DNA of 64,000 nt, taken from the NCBI RefSeq assembly GCF_025486315.1, contig NZ_JAOOPY010000003.1, positions 186,001 through 250,000 of the forward strand, written 5' to 3'. The translations under genes and the position numbers were made by a program. This document shows positions 18,759 to 27,732 of this stretch, one piece after another. Each line of letters opens with the position of its first letter. The stretch's first letter is position 1. The stretch comes from Variovorax sp. N23 (lineage in GTDB: Bacteria > Pseudomonadota > Gammaproteobacteria > Burkholderiales > Burkholderiaceae_C). Under the pieces are notes generated by a model. It was not told where the DNA came from and ran no database searches. It worked only from the letters and a program-made list of their open reading frames with translations.

Positions 18759-21700
18759 ATGAACGGGGCGAACGACCCGGTCGAGCAGTCGATGCGTGCG
18801 CGCGCGCGCCGATTCTGCGCGATCTGCCTGTGCCTCGGTGCCGTCGTGCTGGCGGTCTCGATCGGCGAGATCACCCTCGACTGGCGAGCCCTGGAGCGTG
18901 AAACCGCCGAGTCCCAGGGCATGTATGCGCGCGTGGCCGAGGGCCAGCTCGCCGCCACGCTGGAACTGGTCGAGGGCCACCTGCGCACGACCGGGGAAGC
19001 GGTCGAGCAGTGGCTGGCCGACGCCGATCCCGTGCGCAGCCATCGCCTCCTGGAGGAGGCGGTGCGCGGGCAGCCCGTGCTCAGGAGCATGTCGCTGCTG
19101 GACGCGCACGGCCGCGTGCTGGCCAGTTCGGACACGCACAACGTCGATGCCGTCGTTGCGCTGAGCGCGCTGGGCGCGTTGGGCGATGTCCCGTCGGCGG
19201 CACGGGGCCGGATCGGCCCGCTCTTCGCGGCACGCGATCTGCGGCAGCTCTCGGAGGGCGGCGCGCGGCCCGCGGGCGTGTTTGGCCTCCCGCTGGTACT
19301 GGCGACCCAGGGGCGCACGCGCCCCCCGATGCTGCTGGTGGCGGTGATCGACCCGGAGCGACTGGCGTCGGAGCAGAGCCAGCTCCTGGGCGACGCGGCG
19401 CCGCGCGAGGCCGTGATCTCGACCGATGGCCAGCTGGTGACGGCTGGCAGCAGCGTGCCGCTGGATGTCGGAAGCCGACCTTCGGGCCTGCCCGCCCTGC
19501 GCCTGGCGGGCACGGGCACCGGCCAGGGAAGCTACGCCGACAGTGGGCTGGATGGGGAACTGTCCATCGGCGCGTACCGAAGGCTGCGCGAATGGCCGCT
19601 GATCGTGGTCGTCGAACGCGCCTATGCCGAGATCCGGGACGAGATGGGGGCGCAGATCCGATGGGCCGTGGTCGGCGTCGTCGCTTCGCTGAGCTGCATC
19701 CTCATCGGTTACGTGCTGGTTCGCAGGGGCCACGCCAGCGAGCTGGCCGCGCACCGGAAGGTCGTGGGCCTGCTGGCGCAGGCGGCCGCCAACGAGCAGC
19801 GCTGGCAGTTCGCGCTGGAGGGCGCGGGCGATGGCATCTGGGACTGGAACCTCGTCACCAACGACTTTCACCATTCGGCCCGCGCTTCCTCGATGCTGGG
19901 CTACGCCGAGGGAGAGGTGGGCGCGCGGCTGGAGGATTGGGCCGCACTGATTCATCCCGAGGACAGCGCCCGTGTCCGCGCGGCACGGGTGGCGCACCTC
20001 GAGGGCAGGGCGCCGCTGGTGCACGAGGAGATGCGCGGGCGCTGCAAGGACGGCAGCTGGAAACAGGTGCTGATGCGTGGCATGGTCACGCAACGCGACG
20101 CGCAAGGCCGGCCCGTGCGGATGACGGGAACCCTGACCGACGTGACCGAGCAGCGCGCCGCGGAAGCCGCCCTGGCCATGAGCCAGGCGCGGCGCGAGGC
20201 CGTCCTCCAGAGTTCGCTCGACGCCATCATCACGATCGACGACAACGCGCGCATCGTGGATTTCAACGCGGCGGCAGAGGCCATGTTCGCGAGGCGTCGT
20301 GCCGATGTCCTACAGCAGCCGCTGCACGAGCTGCTGCTGCCACCCGAACAGCACGAACCCTTCCTGCGCGCCGGGCGAAGCTTCAGGCGCACGGTCGACT
20401 CGCCCTTGCTGAACCGCCGGCTGGAGGCGGCCGCCGTCCGGGCCGATGGCACGGTCTTCCCGATCGAGTTCAGCATGGTGGCGGTCGAGGTGGGCGACCA
20501 GCAGTGGTTCACGGCCACGATGCACGACATCTCGGAGCGAAAGCGGGTCGAGCGTGCGCTGCGCGACAGCGAGGCCCGCGCGCTCAACATCTTCGAGCAG
20601 GCCGCCGTGGGGGTGATCCAGCAGGCGGCCGACCGACGGTTTCTCCGCGTCAACCAGACCCTGTGCCGGATGTTGCAGTACACGCCCGACGAATTCATGC
20701 GCATGACGCCGGACGACCTGATCCACCCCGACGACGTGGCGCCCGGCGTCGAGGGCGTGGCCAGGTTCGCGCGCGGGGAGATCAGCAGCTTCGTGCAGGA
20801 AAAGCGGATCCGCCGCAAGGATGGCAGCTACCTCTGGGTGCGCCTGACCGCATCCATCGGGCACGACGCGCCCGGCCAGCCCTTCTACGTGATCGGGATC
20901 GTGGAAGACATCCAGTCGCAGAAGCTGGCGCAGCAGGAGCTGGACGCGGCACGCCGGCGCGAGGCGCAGTTCGCCATTCGTGTGCAGCAGGAACTGCTGG
21001 TGACGCCCGCACGCTCGGCGCTGCCCTGCGTGTGGCTGAGCAATTACACCCGCCCGTCCGATGGCGTCGACGGCGACTTCTTCGAGCTGCTGCAGCCGGG
21101 TCCGCACTGCGTGGACCTCATCGTCGGCGACGTGATGGGCAAAGGCGTCAACGCGGCCCTGATGGGCGCGGCGGTCAAGATGCAGCTGGCGCGCTCGCTG
21201 ATCGAGCTCCTGACGACGGATGCCGGCGGCCTGGGCCTGGCCCCCGAGCCGGCCCGGATCCTGACGGCCGTGCACGACGCGATGACGCCGCATCTCCAGG
21301 CGCTGGATGCGTTCGTCACGCTGTGCTACGTGCGAATCGACCGCCGCGCCGGCACCCTGACCTGGGCCGGCTGCGGCCATGAGGAGCCGGTCCTGGCGAC
21401 TGCCGACGGCGCATCGATCACGCTCCACAACCAGCAGCCTCCGCTGGGCGTGCTCGACGATGCCTGCTTCCACCAGGACACCCTGCCGGCAGGGCCGGGC
21501 GACTGCCTGCTCATGCATTCGGACGGCGTCTCGGATGCGATCGACGCGCAGGGGCAGCGCATCGGTTCGGCGCGTGTGCGCCAGACCTTCCTGCGGCTCG
21601 CACGCGGGCATGTCGCCCCGGGCGCGGTGCTCCAGCTTCTGCGGCACGAGATGCTCGATGGCGCCACGCTCACCGACGACACGACGCTGCTGGTGGCGCG

Positions 21701-22181
21701 CATCAGTGCGATCGACGACTGCGCCCGCATCGACCTGGCCTGTGACACCGCGTCGTTGCCGGCGCTGCGCCGGCTGGTGGAGACGCAGGCCCGCGCGGCG
21801 TCCGTGGACGAGATCGACCGGGGCCTCTTCGCGGTGGCCGTCACCGAGGTCTTCACCAATATCGTCCGGCATGCGACCGGCCTGCTCGACGGCGCATCGA
21901 TCGAGGTGTTCGCGCATCGTGGCAGCGACCGCCTGACGATCGAGCTGGTCCATGTGGGCGACCCCTTCAGCCCCCCGCTGGAACTGCCCTCGACCCACTT
22001 CGAGACCTTTCCCGAGGGCGGCTTCGGTCTGGCGATCATCCGCAAAGCGGCCGACGAGGTGGTCTACGACCATCACGCCGGCGTGAACACCACACGCCTG
22101 ACGATCGCCACCGACCGAACCCGAAGGCACGGATGGGGGATTCCGATCATTGGTGTGCCGACAATGGGGTCACTACACTGA
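18759..22181 (+). CDS. Membrane sensor with three PAS domains, PP2C/SpoIIE phosphatase and RsbW-like kinase domain
   Basis: 1140 residues from the ATG at 18759 (an internal Met 11 codons later is also possible). Layout: TM helix ~17-38 and an extracytoplasmic sensor (~40-300, PDC/Cache-like); TM helix ~304-326. Three PAS repeats follow: ~344-475 (GDGIWDWN, ending TLTDVTEQ), ~480-600 (LDAIITIDDNARIVDFN) and ~603-735 (QAAVGVIQQAADRRFLRVN). Next is a PP2C/SpoIIE phosphatase (~765-985; Asp-rich DGVDGDFFE, VGDVMGKGVNAALMG, HSDGVSDAID). The C-terminal HATPase (~995-1130) has an N box (EVFTNIVRHA) and GGFGLAIIRKAADE. Phosphatase and kinase arms would act oppositely on the adjacent STAS protein. Combining both with a periplasmic sensor is unusual. 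Confidence 0.9.
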   Translation: MNGANDPVEQSMRARARRFCAICLCLGAVVLAVSIGEITLDWRALERETAESQGMYARVAEGQLAATLELVEGHLRTTGEAVEQWLADADPVRSHRLLEEAVRGQPVLRSMSLLDAHGRVLASSDTHNVDAVVALSALGALGDVPSAARGRIGPLFAARDLRQLSEGGARPAGVFGLPLVLATQGRTRPPMLLVAVIDPERLASEQSQLLGDAAPREAVISTDGQLVTAGSSVPLDVGSRPSGLPALRLAGTGTGQGSYADSGLDGELSIGAYRRLREWPLIVVVERAYAEIRDEMGAQIRWAVVGVVASLSCILIGYVLVRRGHASELAAHRKVVGLLAQAAANEQRWQFALEGAGDGIWDWNLVTNDFHHSARASSMLGYAEGEVGARLEDWAALIHPEDSARVRAARVAHLEGRAPLVHEEMRGRCKDGSWKQVLMRGMVTQRDAQGRPVRMTGTLTDVTEQRAAEAALAMSQARREAVLQSSLDAIITIDDNARIVDFNAAAEAMFARRRADVLQQPLHELLLPPEQHEPFLRAGRSFRRTVDSPLLNRRLEAAAVRADGTVFPIEFSMVAVEVGDQQWFTATMHDISERKRVERALRDSEARALNIFEQAAVGVIQQAADRRFLRVNQTLCRMLQYTPDEFMRMTPDDLIHPDDVAPGVEGVARFARGEISSFVQEKRIRRKDGSYLWVRLTASIGHDAPGQPFYVIGIVEDIQSQKLAQQELDAARRREAQFAIRVQQELLVTPARSALPCVWLSNYTRPSDGVDGDFFELLQPGPHCVDLIVGDVMGKGVNAALMGAAVKMQLARSLIELLTTDAGGLGLAPEPARILTAVHDAMTPHLQALDAFVTLCYVRIDRRAGTLTWAGCGHEEPVLATADGASITLHNQQPPLGVLDDACFHQDTLPAGPGDCLLMHSDGVSDAIDAQGQRIGSARVRQTFLRLARGHVAPGAVLQLLRHEMLDGATLTDDTTLLVARISAIDDCARIDLACDTASLPALRRLVETQARAASVDEIDRGLFAVAVTEVFTNIVRHATGLLDGASIEVFAHRGSDRLTIELVHVGDPFSPPLELPSTHFETFPEGGFGLAIIRKAADEVVYDHHAGVNTTRLTIATDRTRRHGWGIPIIGVPTMGSLH

Positions 22182-22185
22182 AACC

Positions 22186-22887
22186 ATGCACATCGCCCTG
22201 GTCGAAGACGACGAAGCGCAGCGTGAGCTGCTCGAACTCTGGCTCACCGGTGACGGCCGGAACACGGTCGCGTCGTATGGCACGGCGGCGGCCCTGTGCG
22301 CGGGGCTGGCCGCGGGGCGCTACGACATCCTGATCCTCGACTGGTTCCTGCCGGATGCGACCGGCGCGCAGGTGCTGGGCTGGGTGCGGCAGCATCTGGG
22401 CGGGGCCCTTCCGGTCATCGTCGTCACGGCCAGGGAAGACGAGGCGACGGTCGTCGCCGCGCTGGCGGCGGGCGCGGACGACTACGTCGTCAAACCGCCC
22501 AAGCCCCTGGAACTCCTCGCGCGCATCGACGCCGTCGTCCGGCGTGTGCAGCCCCCGGGCACGCAGGTCCTGCGCATGGGGGTCTACGAGATCGACATCG
22601 CCCAGCGCCGCCTGTTCGTGGACAACGTCCCCGTGGCGCTGACGCAGAAGGAGTTCGACCTGGCGGTGTATGTCTTCCAGAATCCCGCCAAGCTCTTCAC
22701 CCGCGATCACCTGCTCAACAGGATCTGGGGCCTGAACGCCGACATCGACACCCGCACGGTCGACACCCATATCAGCCGATTGCGCAAGAAGCTCCGGCTC
22801 GACGGATCGACCGGCTGGAAGCTGGCCTCGGTCCACGGCGTGGGGTATCGCTTCGATCGGGCCGACGACCTCGTCGAGCCGGGGTGA
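22186..22887 (+). CDS. OmpR/PhoB-type DNA-binding response regulator
   Basis: 233 residues starting 4 nt after the phosphatase gene stop. Receiver domain with acidic pair (VEDDE), Asp52 (LILDWFLPD), Thr81 and Lys103 (DDYVVKPPKP). The winged-helix output domain (~125-225) shows LTQKEFDLAVYVFQNPAKLFTRDHLLNRIWG and the recognition helix region TRTVDTHISRLRKKL. The active site is complete, so it can be phosphorylated, either by the kinase at the head of the cluster or via the Hpt protein. Its targets are unknown; the chemoreceptor and flhD-like genes downstream are candidates by position. Confidence 0.92.
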   Translation: MHIALVEDDEAQRELLELWLTGDGRNTVASYGTAAALCAGLAAGRYDILILDWFLPDATGAQVLGWVRQHLGGALPVIVVTAREDEATVVAALAAGADDYVVKPPKPLELLARIDAVVRRVQPPGTQVLRMGVYEIDIAQRRLFVDNVPVALTQKEFDLAVYVFQNPAKLFTRDHLLNRIWGLNADIDTRTVDTHISRLRKKLRLDGSTGWKLASVHGVGYRFDRADDLVEPG

Positions 22888-23096
22888 GCGGGGGGGCGCT
22901 TCGCTGCTGGCTATCGGCATGCCGCGTCGGGACTTGAAGGGCGCGTGCCGCGCGCGTCGTGAAGAAATTCACGGTGACCGGAATGAGGCAGCAAGTTTGC
23001 ATTTCGGTCACAAGTGAGCCGCGATGCCGTTATCCAATCGCACGCACCCCTCCTTCATCGACTCCACCGCACAGCGGCCTCGGCAAGAGCAACATC

Positions 23097-24815
23097 GTGA
23101 AAAAATTCGTCTTCGGCATCGCACAGCGGCTCTATGCGTTCTCGTTTCTTCTGATCGCCACCATGGTCGTTCTGGCGGTCCTGGCATGGAGCCAGCTGTC
23201 GAACGTGGAAGCGATCGCGCAGAACACGGGCAAGGTTCGTGTGCAGCAACTGCAACGCATCGCCAGCACGGAGCTGAGCATGTCGCAGATGGGCTTCTGG
23301 GTGCGGGAGGCCATGCTCGCGCGCGAAAAGACAATCAGGGATACGGCGCTCGGACAGCTGGAGACGCTCAAGCGGGTCGTCGACGCCAACGATGCGGCGT
23401 TCATGAACGACACGCCGCCGGCCGCCCGCGCTGCCTTCGGCATCTGGGGCGCGCTGGAGAACGAGTATTGGCCGATGCAGGCCAACCTGGTCAAGCTGAT
23501 CCAGGCCGAGCAGCTCGACGAAGCGCGCAAGGTTCAGGCCGAGCAGACCGGCCCGACGCGGTTTCGCCTGAGCAAGTGGCTGGGCGAGGAGCGCCAGCGC
23601 CAGGAAGACATCCTGACCTCCGAGTTGGCGGATGTCGTGGCAGCTGCGGCCAAGACGCGCAGGCAACTGGTGGTCCTCTCCGCATTCATTGCCGCGGGTC
23701 TGATGGTGTTCGCTTTCTATCTGTCCATGGTGCTGCGTCGCCGGGTGGCGGCTTCCCTGGCGGTGGCGGATCGGGTGCGTGACGGCAAGCTGTCGACCGA
23801 GGTGGTGGATTCGGCGCGCGACGAGTTCAGTCCGCTGCTGGCGGCGATGAGCGCGATGCAGGCGGCGCTCAAGGGGGTGGTCACCACGGTGCGCGAGAAC
23901 GCACGGGCCGTCGCGACGGCCTCGGGCGAAATTTCCGCCGGCAACCAGGACCTGTCGTCGCGCACCGAACAGCAGGCCAGCTCGCTGGAACAGACGGCCG
24001 CCTCGATGGAAGAGCTGACCTCGACCGTCAAGCAGAACGCCGACAACGCGCGCCAGGCCAATCAGCTGGCCGTCTCGGCGTCGGAAGTCGCCGTGCGTGG
24101 CGGCAGCGTCGTCAGCCAGGTGGTCGACACGATGAGCGCGATCAACACCTCGAGCAAGAAGATCGTCGACATCATCGCGGTCATCGACGGCATCGCCTTC
24201 CAGACCAACATCCTGGCGCTGAACGCGGCGGTGGAAGCCGCCCGTGCCGGTGAACAGGGCCGCGGCTTCGCGGTGGTCGCTTCGGAAGTGCGCAGCCTGG
24301 CGCAGCGCTCGGCGGCCGCGGCCAAGGAAATCAAGGTGCTCATCGACGACTCGGTCAGCAAGGTCGGTGCGGGCAGTGAACAGGTGAGCGAAGCCGGTCG
24401 CACGATGGACGAGATCGTCGGCAGCGTCCGCCGCGTCACCGACATCATGGGCGAGATCACCGCAGCCAGTCAGGAGCAGACCACGGGCATCGAGCAGATC
24501 AACCAGGCGATCTCGCAGATGGACCAGGTGACGCAGCAGAACGCTGCCCTGGTGGAGCAGGCCGCCGCGGCCTCGGGCTCACTGCAGGAGCAGGCCATGG
24601 GCCTGGTCGAGGCCGTCAGCGTGTTCGATCTCGGTACCTCCGATGGCGCGCCTGTCGTCCCCACGACGCCGGCGCGCCGTGCCCCGGCTGCGGGCTCGAG
24701 CCCGTCGAAAAAGCAGACGCCCAAGCCGTTGGCACCGACGGTGGGCGCGCGCCGCCTCCCGACGCCGGCCTCCCAGCCGTCGAAGAGCGAGTCGGCCGAG
24801 TGGGCGGAGTTCTGA
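23097..24815 (+). CDS. Methyl-accepting chemotaxis protein (4HB type)
   Basis: 572 residues from a GTG at 23097, which gives a normal short cytoplasmic lead before the first TM ([17 protein letters not shown]); the open frame upstream lacks character. A periplasmic four-helix-bundle domain (~35-190), second TM (~195-217) and a HAMP linker come next, then the signalling hairpin with tip [29 protein letters not shown]. The far C-terminus, EWAEF, fits the W-x-x-F pentapeptide tether used by CheR/CheB. A 128-residue stretch is identical to that of the Cache receptor at 60.4-62.0 kb. A CheW gene follows 43 nt later. Confidence 0.93.
   Translation: MKKFVFGIAQRLYAFSFLLIATMVVLAVLAWSQLSNVEAIAQNTGKVRVQQLQRIASTELSMSQMGFWVREAMLAREKTIRDTALGQLETLKRVVDANDAAFMNDTPPAARAAFGIWGALENEYWPMQANLVKLIQAEQLDEARKVQAEQTGPTRFRLSKWLGEERQRQEDILTSELADVVAAAAKTRRQLVVLSAFIAAGLMVFAFYLSMVLRRRVAASLAVADRVRDGKLSTEVVDSARDEFSPLLAAMSAMQAALKGVVTTVRENARAVATASGEISAGNQDLSSRTEQQASSLEQTAASMEELTSTVKQNADNARQANQLAVSASEVAVRGGSVVSQVVDTMSAINTSSKKIVDIIAVIDGIAFQTNILALNAAVEAARAGEQGRGFAVVASEVRSLAQRSAAAAKEIKVLIDDSVSKVGAGSEQVSEAGRTMDEIVGSVRRVTDIMGEITAASQEQTTGIEQINQAISQMDQVTQQNAALVEQAAAASGSLQEQAMGLVEAVSVFDLGTSDGAPVVPTTPARRAPAAGSSPSKKQTPKPLAPTVGARRLPTPASQPSKSESAEWAEF
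23973..24356 (+). repeat. Chemoreceptor signalling-domain repeat, copy 1
   Basis: 384 nt encoding 128 residues identical to the product of 61323-61706; the DNA is nearly identical apart from scattered, mostly third-position changes. It spans the methylation helices and the kinase-control tip. Such identity between receptors with unrelated sensor domains suggests gene conversion or recent domain swapping rather than selection on protein alone. Confidence 0.8.
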
Positions 24816-24858
24816 TGTTCGTGCGCGCCCGGTTCTTTTCCTGATCGAGAGTCACCCC

Positions 24859-25374
24859 ATGCAGACACACGACATCGCCGCCGAGACGACCGGCGCTCCG
24901 CCGCAGCGCGATGCGGCCCCCTCGACGCTCGAATTCCTGTCGTTCAGGCTGGGCGACGAAGAATATGGAATCGATATCCAGAAGGTGCAGGAGTTGCGCG
25001 GCTATGACGCCGTGACCCGCATCGCCAACGCATCGGCGTTCATCAAGGGCGTGGTGAACCTGCGCGGGATCATCATTCCCATCATCGACATGCGCATCAA
25101 GTTCGACCTGGGTGAGCCGACGTACGACGCCTTCACCGTGGTGATCGTGCTGAACGTCGGCGGTCGCGTCGTCGGCATGGTGGTGGACAGCGTGTCGGAC
25201 GTGATCACGCTGAGCAGCGAACAGATCAAGCCGGCCCCGGCAATGGGTGCGACGCTCGACACCGACTACCTCATCGGACTGGGCGCGCTGGACCAGCGAA
25301 TGCTCATCCTGCTGGACATCGAGCGCCTGATGGCGAGCGACGAGATGGGCCTGATCGAGCGGCTGGCCGCCTAG
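24859..25374 (+). CDS. cheW: Chemotaxis coupling protein CheW
   Basis: 171 residues, usual size for CheW. Core motifs: [41 protein letters not shown] (receptor/CheA-binding strand) and [20 protein letters not shown]. It couples receptors to CheA at the inner face of the membrane. No cheA, cheY, cheR or cheB is present in the window, so this receptor-CheW pair must plug into a chemotaxis operon elsewhere. Confidence 0.95.
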   Translation: MQTHDIAAETTGAPPQRDAAPSTLEFLSFRLGDEEYGIDIQKVQELRGYDAVTRIANASAFIKGVVNLRGIIIPIIDMRIKFDLGEPTYDAFTVVIVLNVGGRVVGMVVDSVSDVITLSSEQIKPAPAMGATLDTDYLIGLGALDQRMLILLDIERLMASDEMGLIERLAA

Positions 25375-25450
25375 GCATTCACACCGGGCGATGATGCCGA
25401 ATTCCATTCGGCGGCCCGAGGCAATACAGACAACGACTCCTTCCAAACAC

Positions 25451-25729
25451 ATGATGACCATGGGACCCACGTTCTCGCAATGGAAACGTCTGACAGACGA
25501 ATATCGACAGGGGCTGGAGGCACTGCGCCGCGGCGACACCAGCGGCTCGAAGCACATGATGCGTCTCGCGCGGGAAATCCAGTTGCTCGGTTTGCGCTGC
25601 AGCGGCCCGCTGCACATGGCCGAACCGGCGGATTGGTCCGCTTCGCAGCTGGAGGCGTTGGCGCCGCCAACCGAGCGGCCCGGCGTGGGCCAGCGCCTCG
25701 CGCGCATCTTCTCGACGATGCAGGCATGA
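25451..25729 (+). CDS. Small protein of unknown function upstream of FlhD-like gene
   Basis: 92 residues from the ATG at 25451; two further in-frame Met codons follow within 9 nt, another start is possible at 25391, and none has a clear Shine-Dalgarno. I recognise no family. The product is amphipathic and mostly helical in appearance (EYRQGLEALRRGD, MRLAREIQLLGL), with a Pro-rich linker and a basic C-terminal helix (GVGQRLARIFSTMQA). Its stop codon overlaps the next start as ATGA, so it is translationally coupled to the FlhD-like protein and may act with it. Confidence 0.65.
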   Translation: MMTMGPTFSQWKRLTDEYRQGLEALRRGDTSGSKHMMRLAREIQLLGLRCSGPLHMAEPADWSASQLEALAPPTERPGVGQRLARIFSTMQA

Positions 25730-26034
25730 GCGCCGAGCGTGCCGGCGATTCGCCGGCCACCGAATCGCATGCGCTGCCGTGGGCCGGCATGGGCATGGGC
25801 GAGCCCGATCTGGCCTACCTCCTGACGGCGCAGAGGCTGGTCAAGAGGGACAAGGCCGCGGCGATGTCCCGGCTTGGCATGCGCCCCGAGTTGGCCGAAT
25901 TTCTGGAGCAGCTGTCGCCGAGCCAGTTGGCCCTTGTCGCCGCATCGAAGTGGCCATGCGACTTGTCGGCGGCCGGCATCGGCGCCTTCGAGCATTCAGA
26001 TCGGTCGCATCGCATCGCTACAATTTGCGACTGA
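25726..26034 (+). CDS. FlhD-like flagellar transcriptional regulator (orphan)
   Basis: 102 residues. The segment DLAYLLTAQRLVKRDKAAAMSRLGM (residues ~25-49) closely matches the core of FlhD, where the E. coli protein has [25 protein letters not shown]; similarity continues through a helix equivalent to FlhD residues 45-65, including the single cysteine region (KWPCDLS). It is shorter at the C-terminus than E. coli FlhD and has a 20-residue N-terminal extension. FlhD normally works as FlhD4C2 with FlhC; no flhC is here. It is coupled by ATGA to the preceding small gene and lies downstream of a chemoreceptor and cheW, fitting a modulatory role in motility. Confidence 0.72.
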   Translation: MSAERAGDSPATESHALPWAGMGMGEPDLAYLLTAQRLVKRDKAAAMSRLGMRPELAEFLEQLSPSQLALVAASKWPCDLSAAGIGAFEHSDRSHRIATICD

Positions 26035-26095
26035 AGCCAGATGTTTCCTTGTCAGGAGGTCCAGCGAGACGACCCTCTTGACTTAAGGAAAACGC

Positions 26096-26230
26096 ATGAT
26101 TCCGTTCAGCGCCCTGGCCATGGCCAGCCGCGACCCTGGTGCCGCTCGCGCACCCGCCGCGCAGCTGGAGACGATGTACGGCAGCACGTCGGGCACCACC
26201 ATCGCCAGCCCCAGCCTGGCCTGGGCCTGA
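26096..26230 (+). CDS. Possible small peptide gene
   Basis: 44 codons with a well-spaced TAAGGA ribosome site 5-6 nt before the ATG and strongly G/C-biased third positions, both arguing for translation. The product is Ala/Ser-rich with no charged core (ALAMASRDPGAARAPAAQLE). No family is recognised. It ends one base before the convergent stop of the deacylase gene. A leader peptide or a small unannotated protein are the alternatives. Confidence 0.4.
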   Translation: MIPFSALAMASRDPGAARAPAAQLETMYGSTSGTTIASPSLAWA

Positions 26231-26231
26231 A

Positions 26232-27707
26232 TCAGGCAGCGGTCTGCGCTGCGTGGTTCTGGCGCGTGATGACCTGACCGGCGCGCGCGCCGCTGTGCGC
26301 GCCGTGCTGCCAGGTGATGGTGCCGTTGACGATCACGGTGTCGATGCCTTCGGCGGGCCGCGTCGGGGTCTCGTAGTTGGCGGCGTCGCGCACCGTGGCC
26401 GCGTCGAAGATCGTGATGTCGGCGTGGTGGCCGGGCTTCAGGGTGCCGCGCTCGTGCAGGCCGAAGTTGCGCGCGGTCAGGCCGGTCATCTTCCACACCG
26501 CGGTCTCCAGCGGGAACAGGCCGACGTCGCGGCTGTAGTGGCCGAGCACGCGCGGGAAGGTGCCCCACAGGCGTGGGTGCGGCTTGTCGCCGAGCGGGAT
26601 GCCGTCGGAGCCGATCATGGTTTCGTCGAAGGCCAGCACGCGCTGCACGTCGTCCTCGTCCATCATGAAATAGATGGCGCTGCCGGGCTGCAGCCGCCGG
26701 GCGGCCTCGTCGTTGGGCACGCCCCATTCCTTCGCGATGTCGGCCAGGTCGCGGCCCGCGCATTCGGGATGCGGCTCGCTGCTGGCGATGAGCACGCGGC
26801 CCTCGAGCATGCCGCGGTCGGTGCGGATCATGGTGGAGCCCGCGGTGTACGGGTAGCAGTCGAGCCCGATGCACTGGTGCTTCATCGCTTCCTGGATGAA
26901 GGGCAGGGTGACCTTGGTCTTGCCGAAGTTTTGCGTGTTCTGCACCTTGTGGTGCGACACGACCACCGGGATGTCGAGCGCGCGGCCGATGAGGAAGGTC
27001 TCTTCGAGCGCCTCCATCACCTTGTCGCTCTCGTCGCGCATGTGCGTCACGTACAGCGCCTTGCGCGCGGCCAGCGGGCGGCTCACCTCGATGATCTCCT
27101 CGGTCGTCGCCTTGACGGCCGGCGGGTAGAAGGTGCCGGTCGACAGGCCGATCGCGCCGGCCTGCATCGCCTCTTCGACCAGCGCCTGCATGGCGGCGAT
27201 CTCCTCGGCGCTGGCGACGCGGTCGAGGTTGTGGTCGCCCATGGTCACGGCGCGCAGGGTCGAGTGGCCGATCATCGCGGCCACGTTGACCGACGACGGC
27301 GTGGCGCGCAGCGCGTCGAGGTAGGCCCTGAAGGTGGTGAAGCGGCCTTCGACGGGCGAGTCGATCAGGCTCAGTGGCATGGGCAGGTCCATGTCGGCGC
27401 GCAGCGGGGCGGCGCTGATGCCGCAGTTGCCGGCCACCACCGTGGTCACGCCCTGCGACACCTTGAAGGGCATCGCCGACTGCGACAGCACGGCCTGGTC
27501 GTCGTGGGTGTGCGAATCGATGAAGCCGGGCGCGACGATGCGGCCGGTGGCGTCGAGCGTGGTGTCGGCCGTGTGGCCGGCGAGGTCGCCGATGGCGGCG
27601 ATGCGTCCGCCGACGACGCCGATGTCGGCGGTGAAGCGCGGCGCCTTGCTGCCGTCGATGACGGTGCCGCCGCGGATCAGCAGGTCGTAGTGGGGGATCT
27701 CGGACAT
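26232..27707 (-). CDS. N-acyl-D-amino-acid deacylase family amidohydrolase
   Basis: 491 residues, standard for D-aminoacylases. The metal-binding HTH of the amidohydrolase fold is in GFIDSHTHDD (~residue 66); the family cysteine ligand is in VVAGNCGIS, and further conserved blocks are GLSTGTFYPP, YVTHMRDESD, VVVSHHK and GSDGIPLGDKPHPRLWGTFPRVLG. It hydrolyses N-acyl-D-amino acids to free D-amino acid plus carboxylate in the cytoplasm. As the promoter-distal end of an operon encoding a peptide importer, an MlrC-type protein and a D-amino-acid-oxidase-like flavoprotein, it makes a coherent catabolic module. A gap of 25 nt separates it from the ATPase gene upstream. Confidence 0.92.
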   Translation of the reverse strand: MSEIPHYDLLIRGGTVIDGSKAPRFTADIGVVGGRIAAIGDLAGHTADTTLDATGRIVAPGFIDSHTHDDQAVLSQSAMPFKVSQGVTTVVAGNCGISAAPLRADMDLPMPLSLIDSPVEGRFTTFRAYLDALRATPSSVNVAAMIGHSTLRAVTMGDHNLDRVASAEEIAAMQALVEEAMQAGAIGLSTGTFYPPAVKATTEEIIEVSRPLAARKALYVTHMRDESDKVMEALEETFLIGRALDIPVVVSHHKVQNTQNFGKTKVTLPFIQEAMKHQCIGLDCYPYTAGSTMIRTDRGMLEGRVLIASSEPHPECAGRDLADIAKEWGVPNDEAARRLQPGSAIYFMMDEDDVQRVLAFDETMIGSDGIPLGDKPHPRLWGTFPRVLGHYSRDVGLFPLETAVWKMTGLTARNFGLHERGTLKPGHHADITIFDAATVRDAANYETPTRPAEGIDTVIVNGTITWQHGAHSGARAGQVITRQNHAAQTAA

Positions 27708-27732
27708 GGGGTTCCTTGCTCGGTGCGTGGGG

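Noticed and set aside
23026..23033. GCCGTTAT as a sigma-28 -10 element before the first chemoreceptor
   Set aside because: Only 6 of 8 bases match and no -35 element is found at 15 bp spacing.
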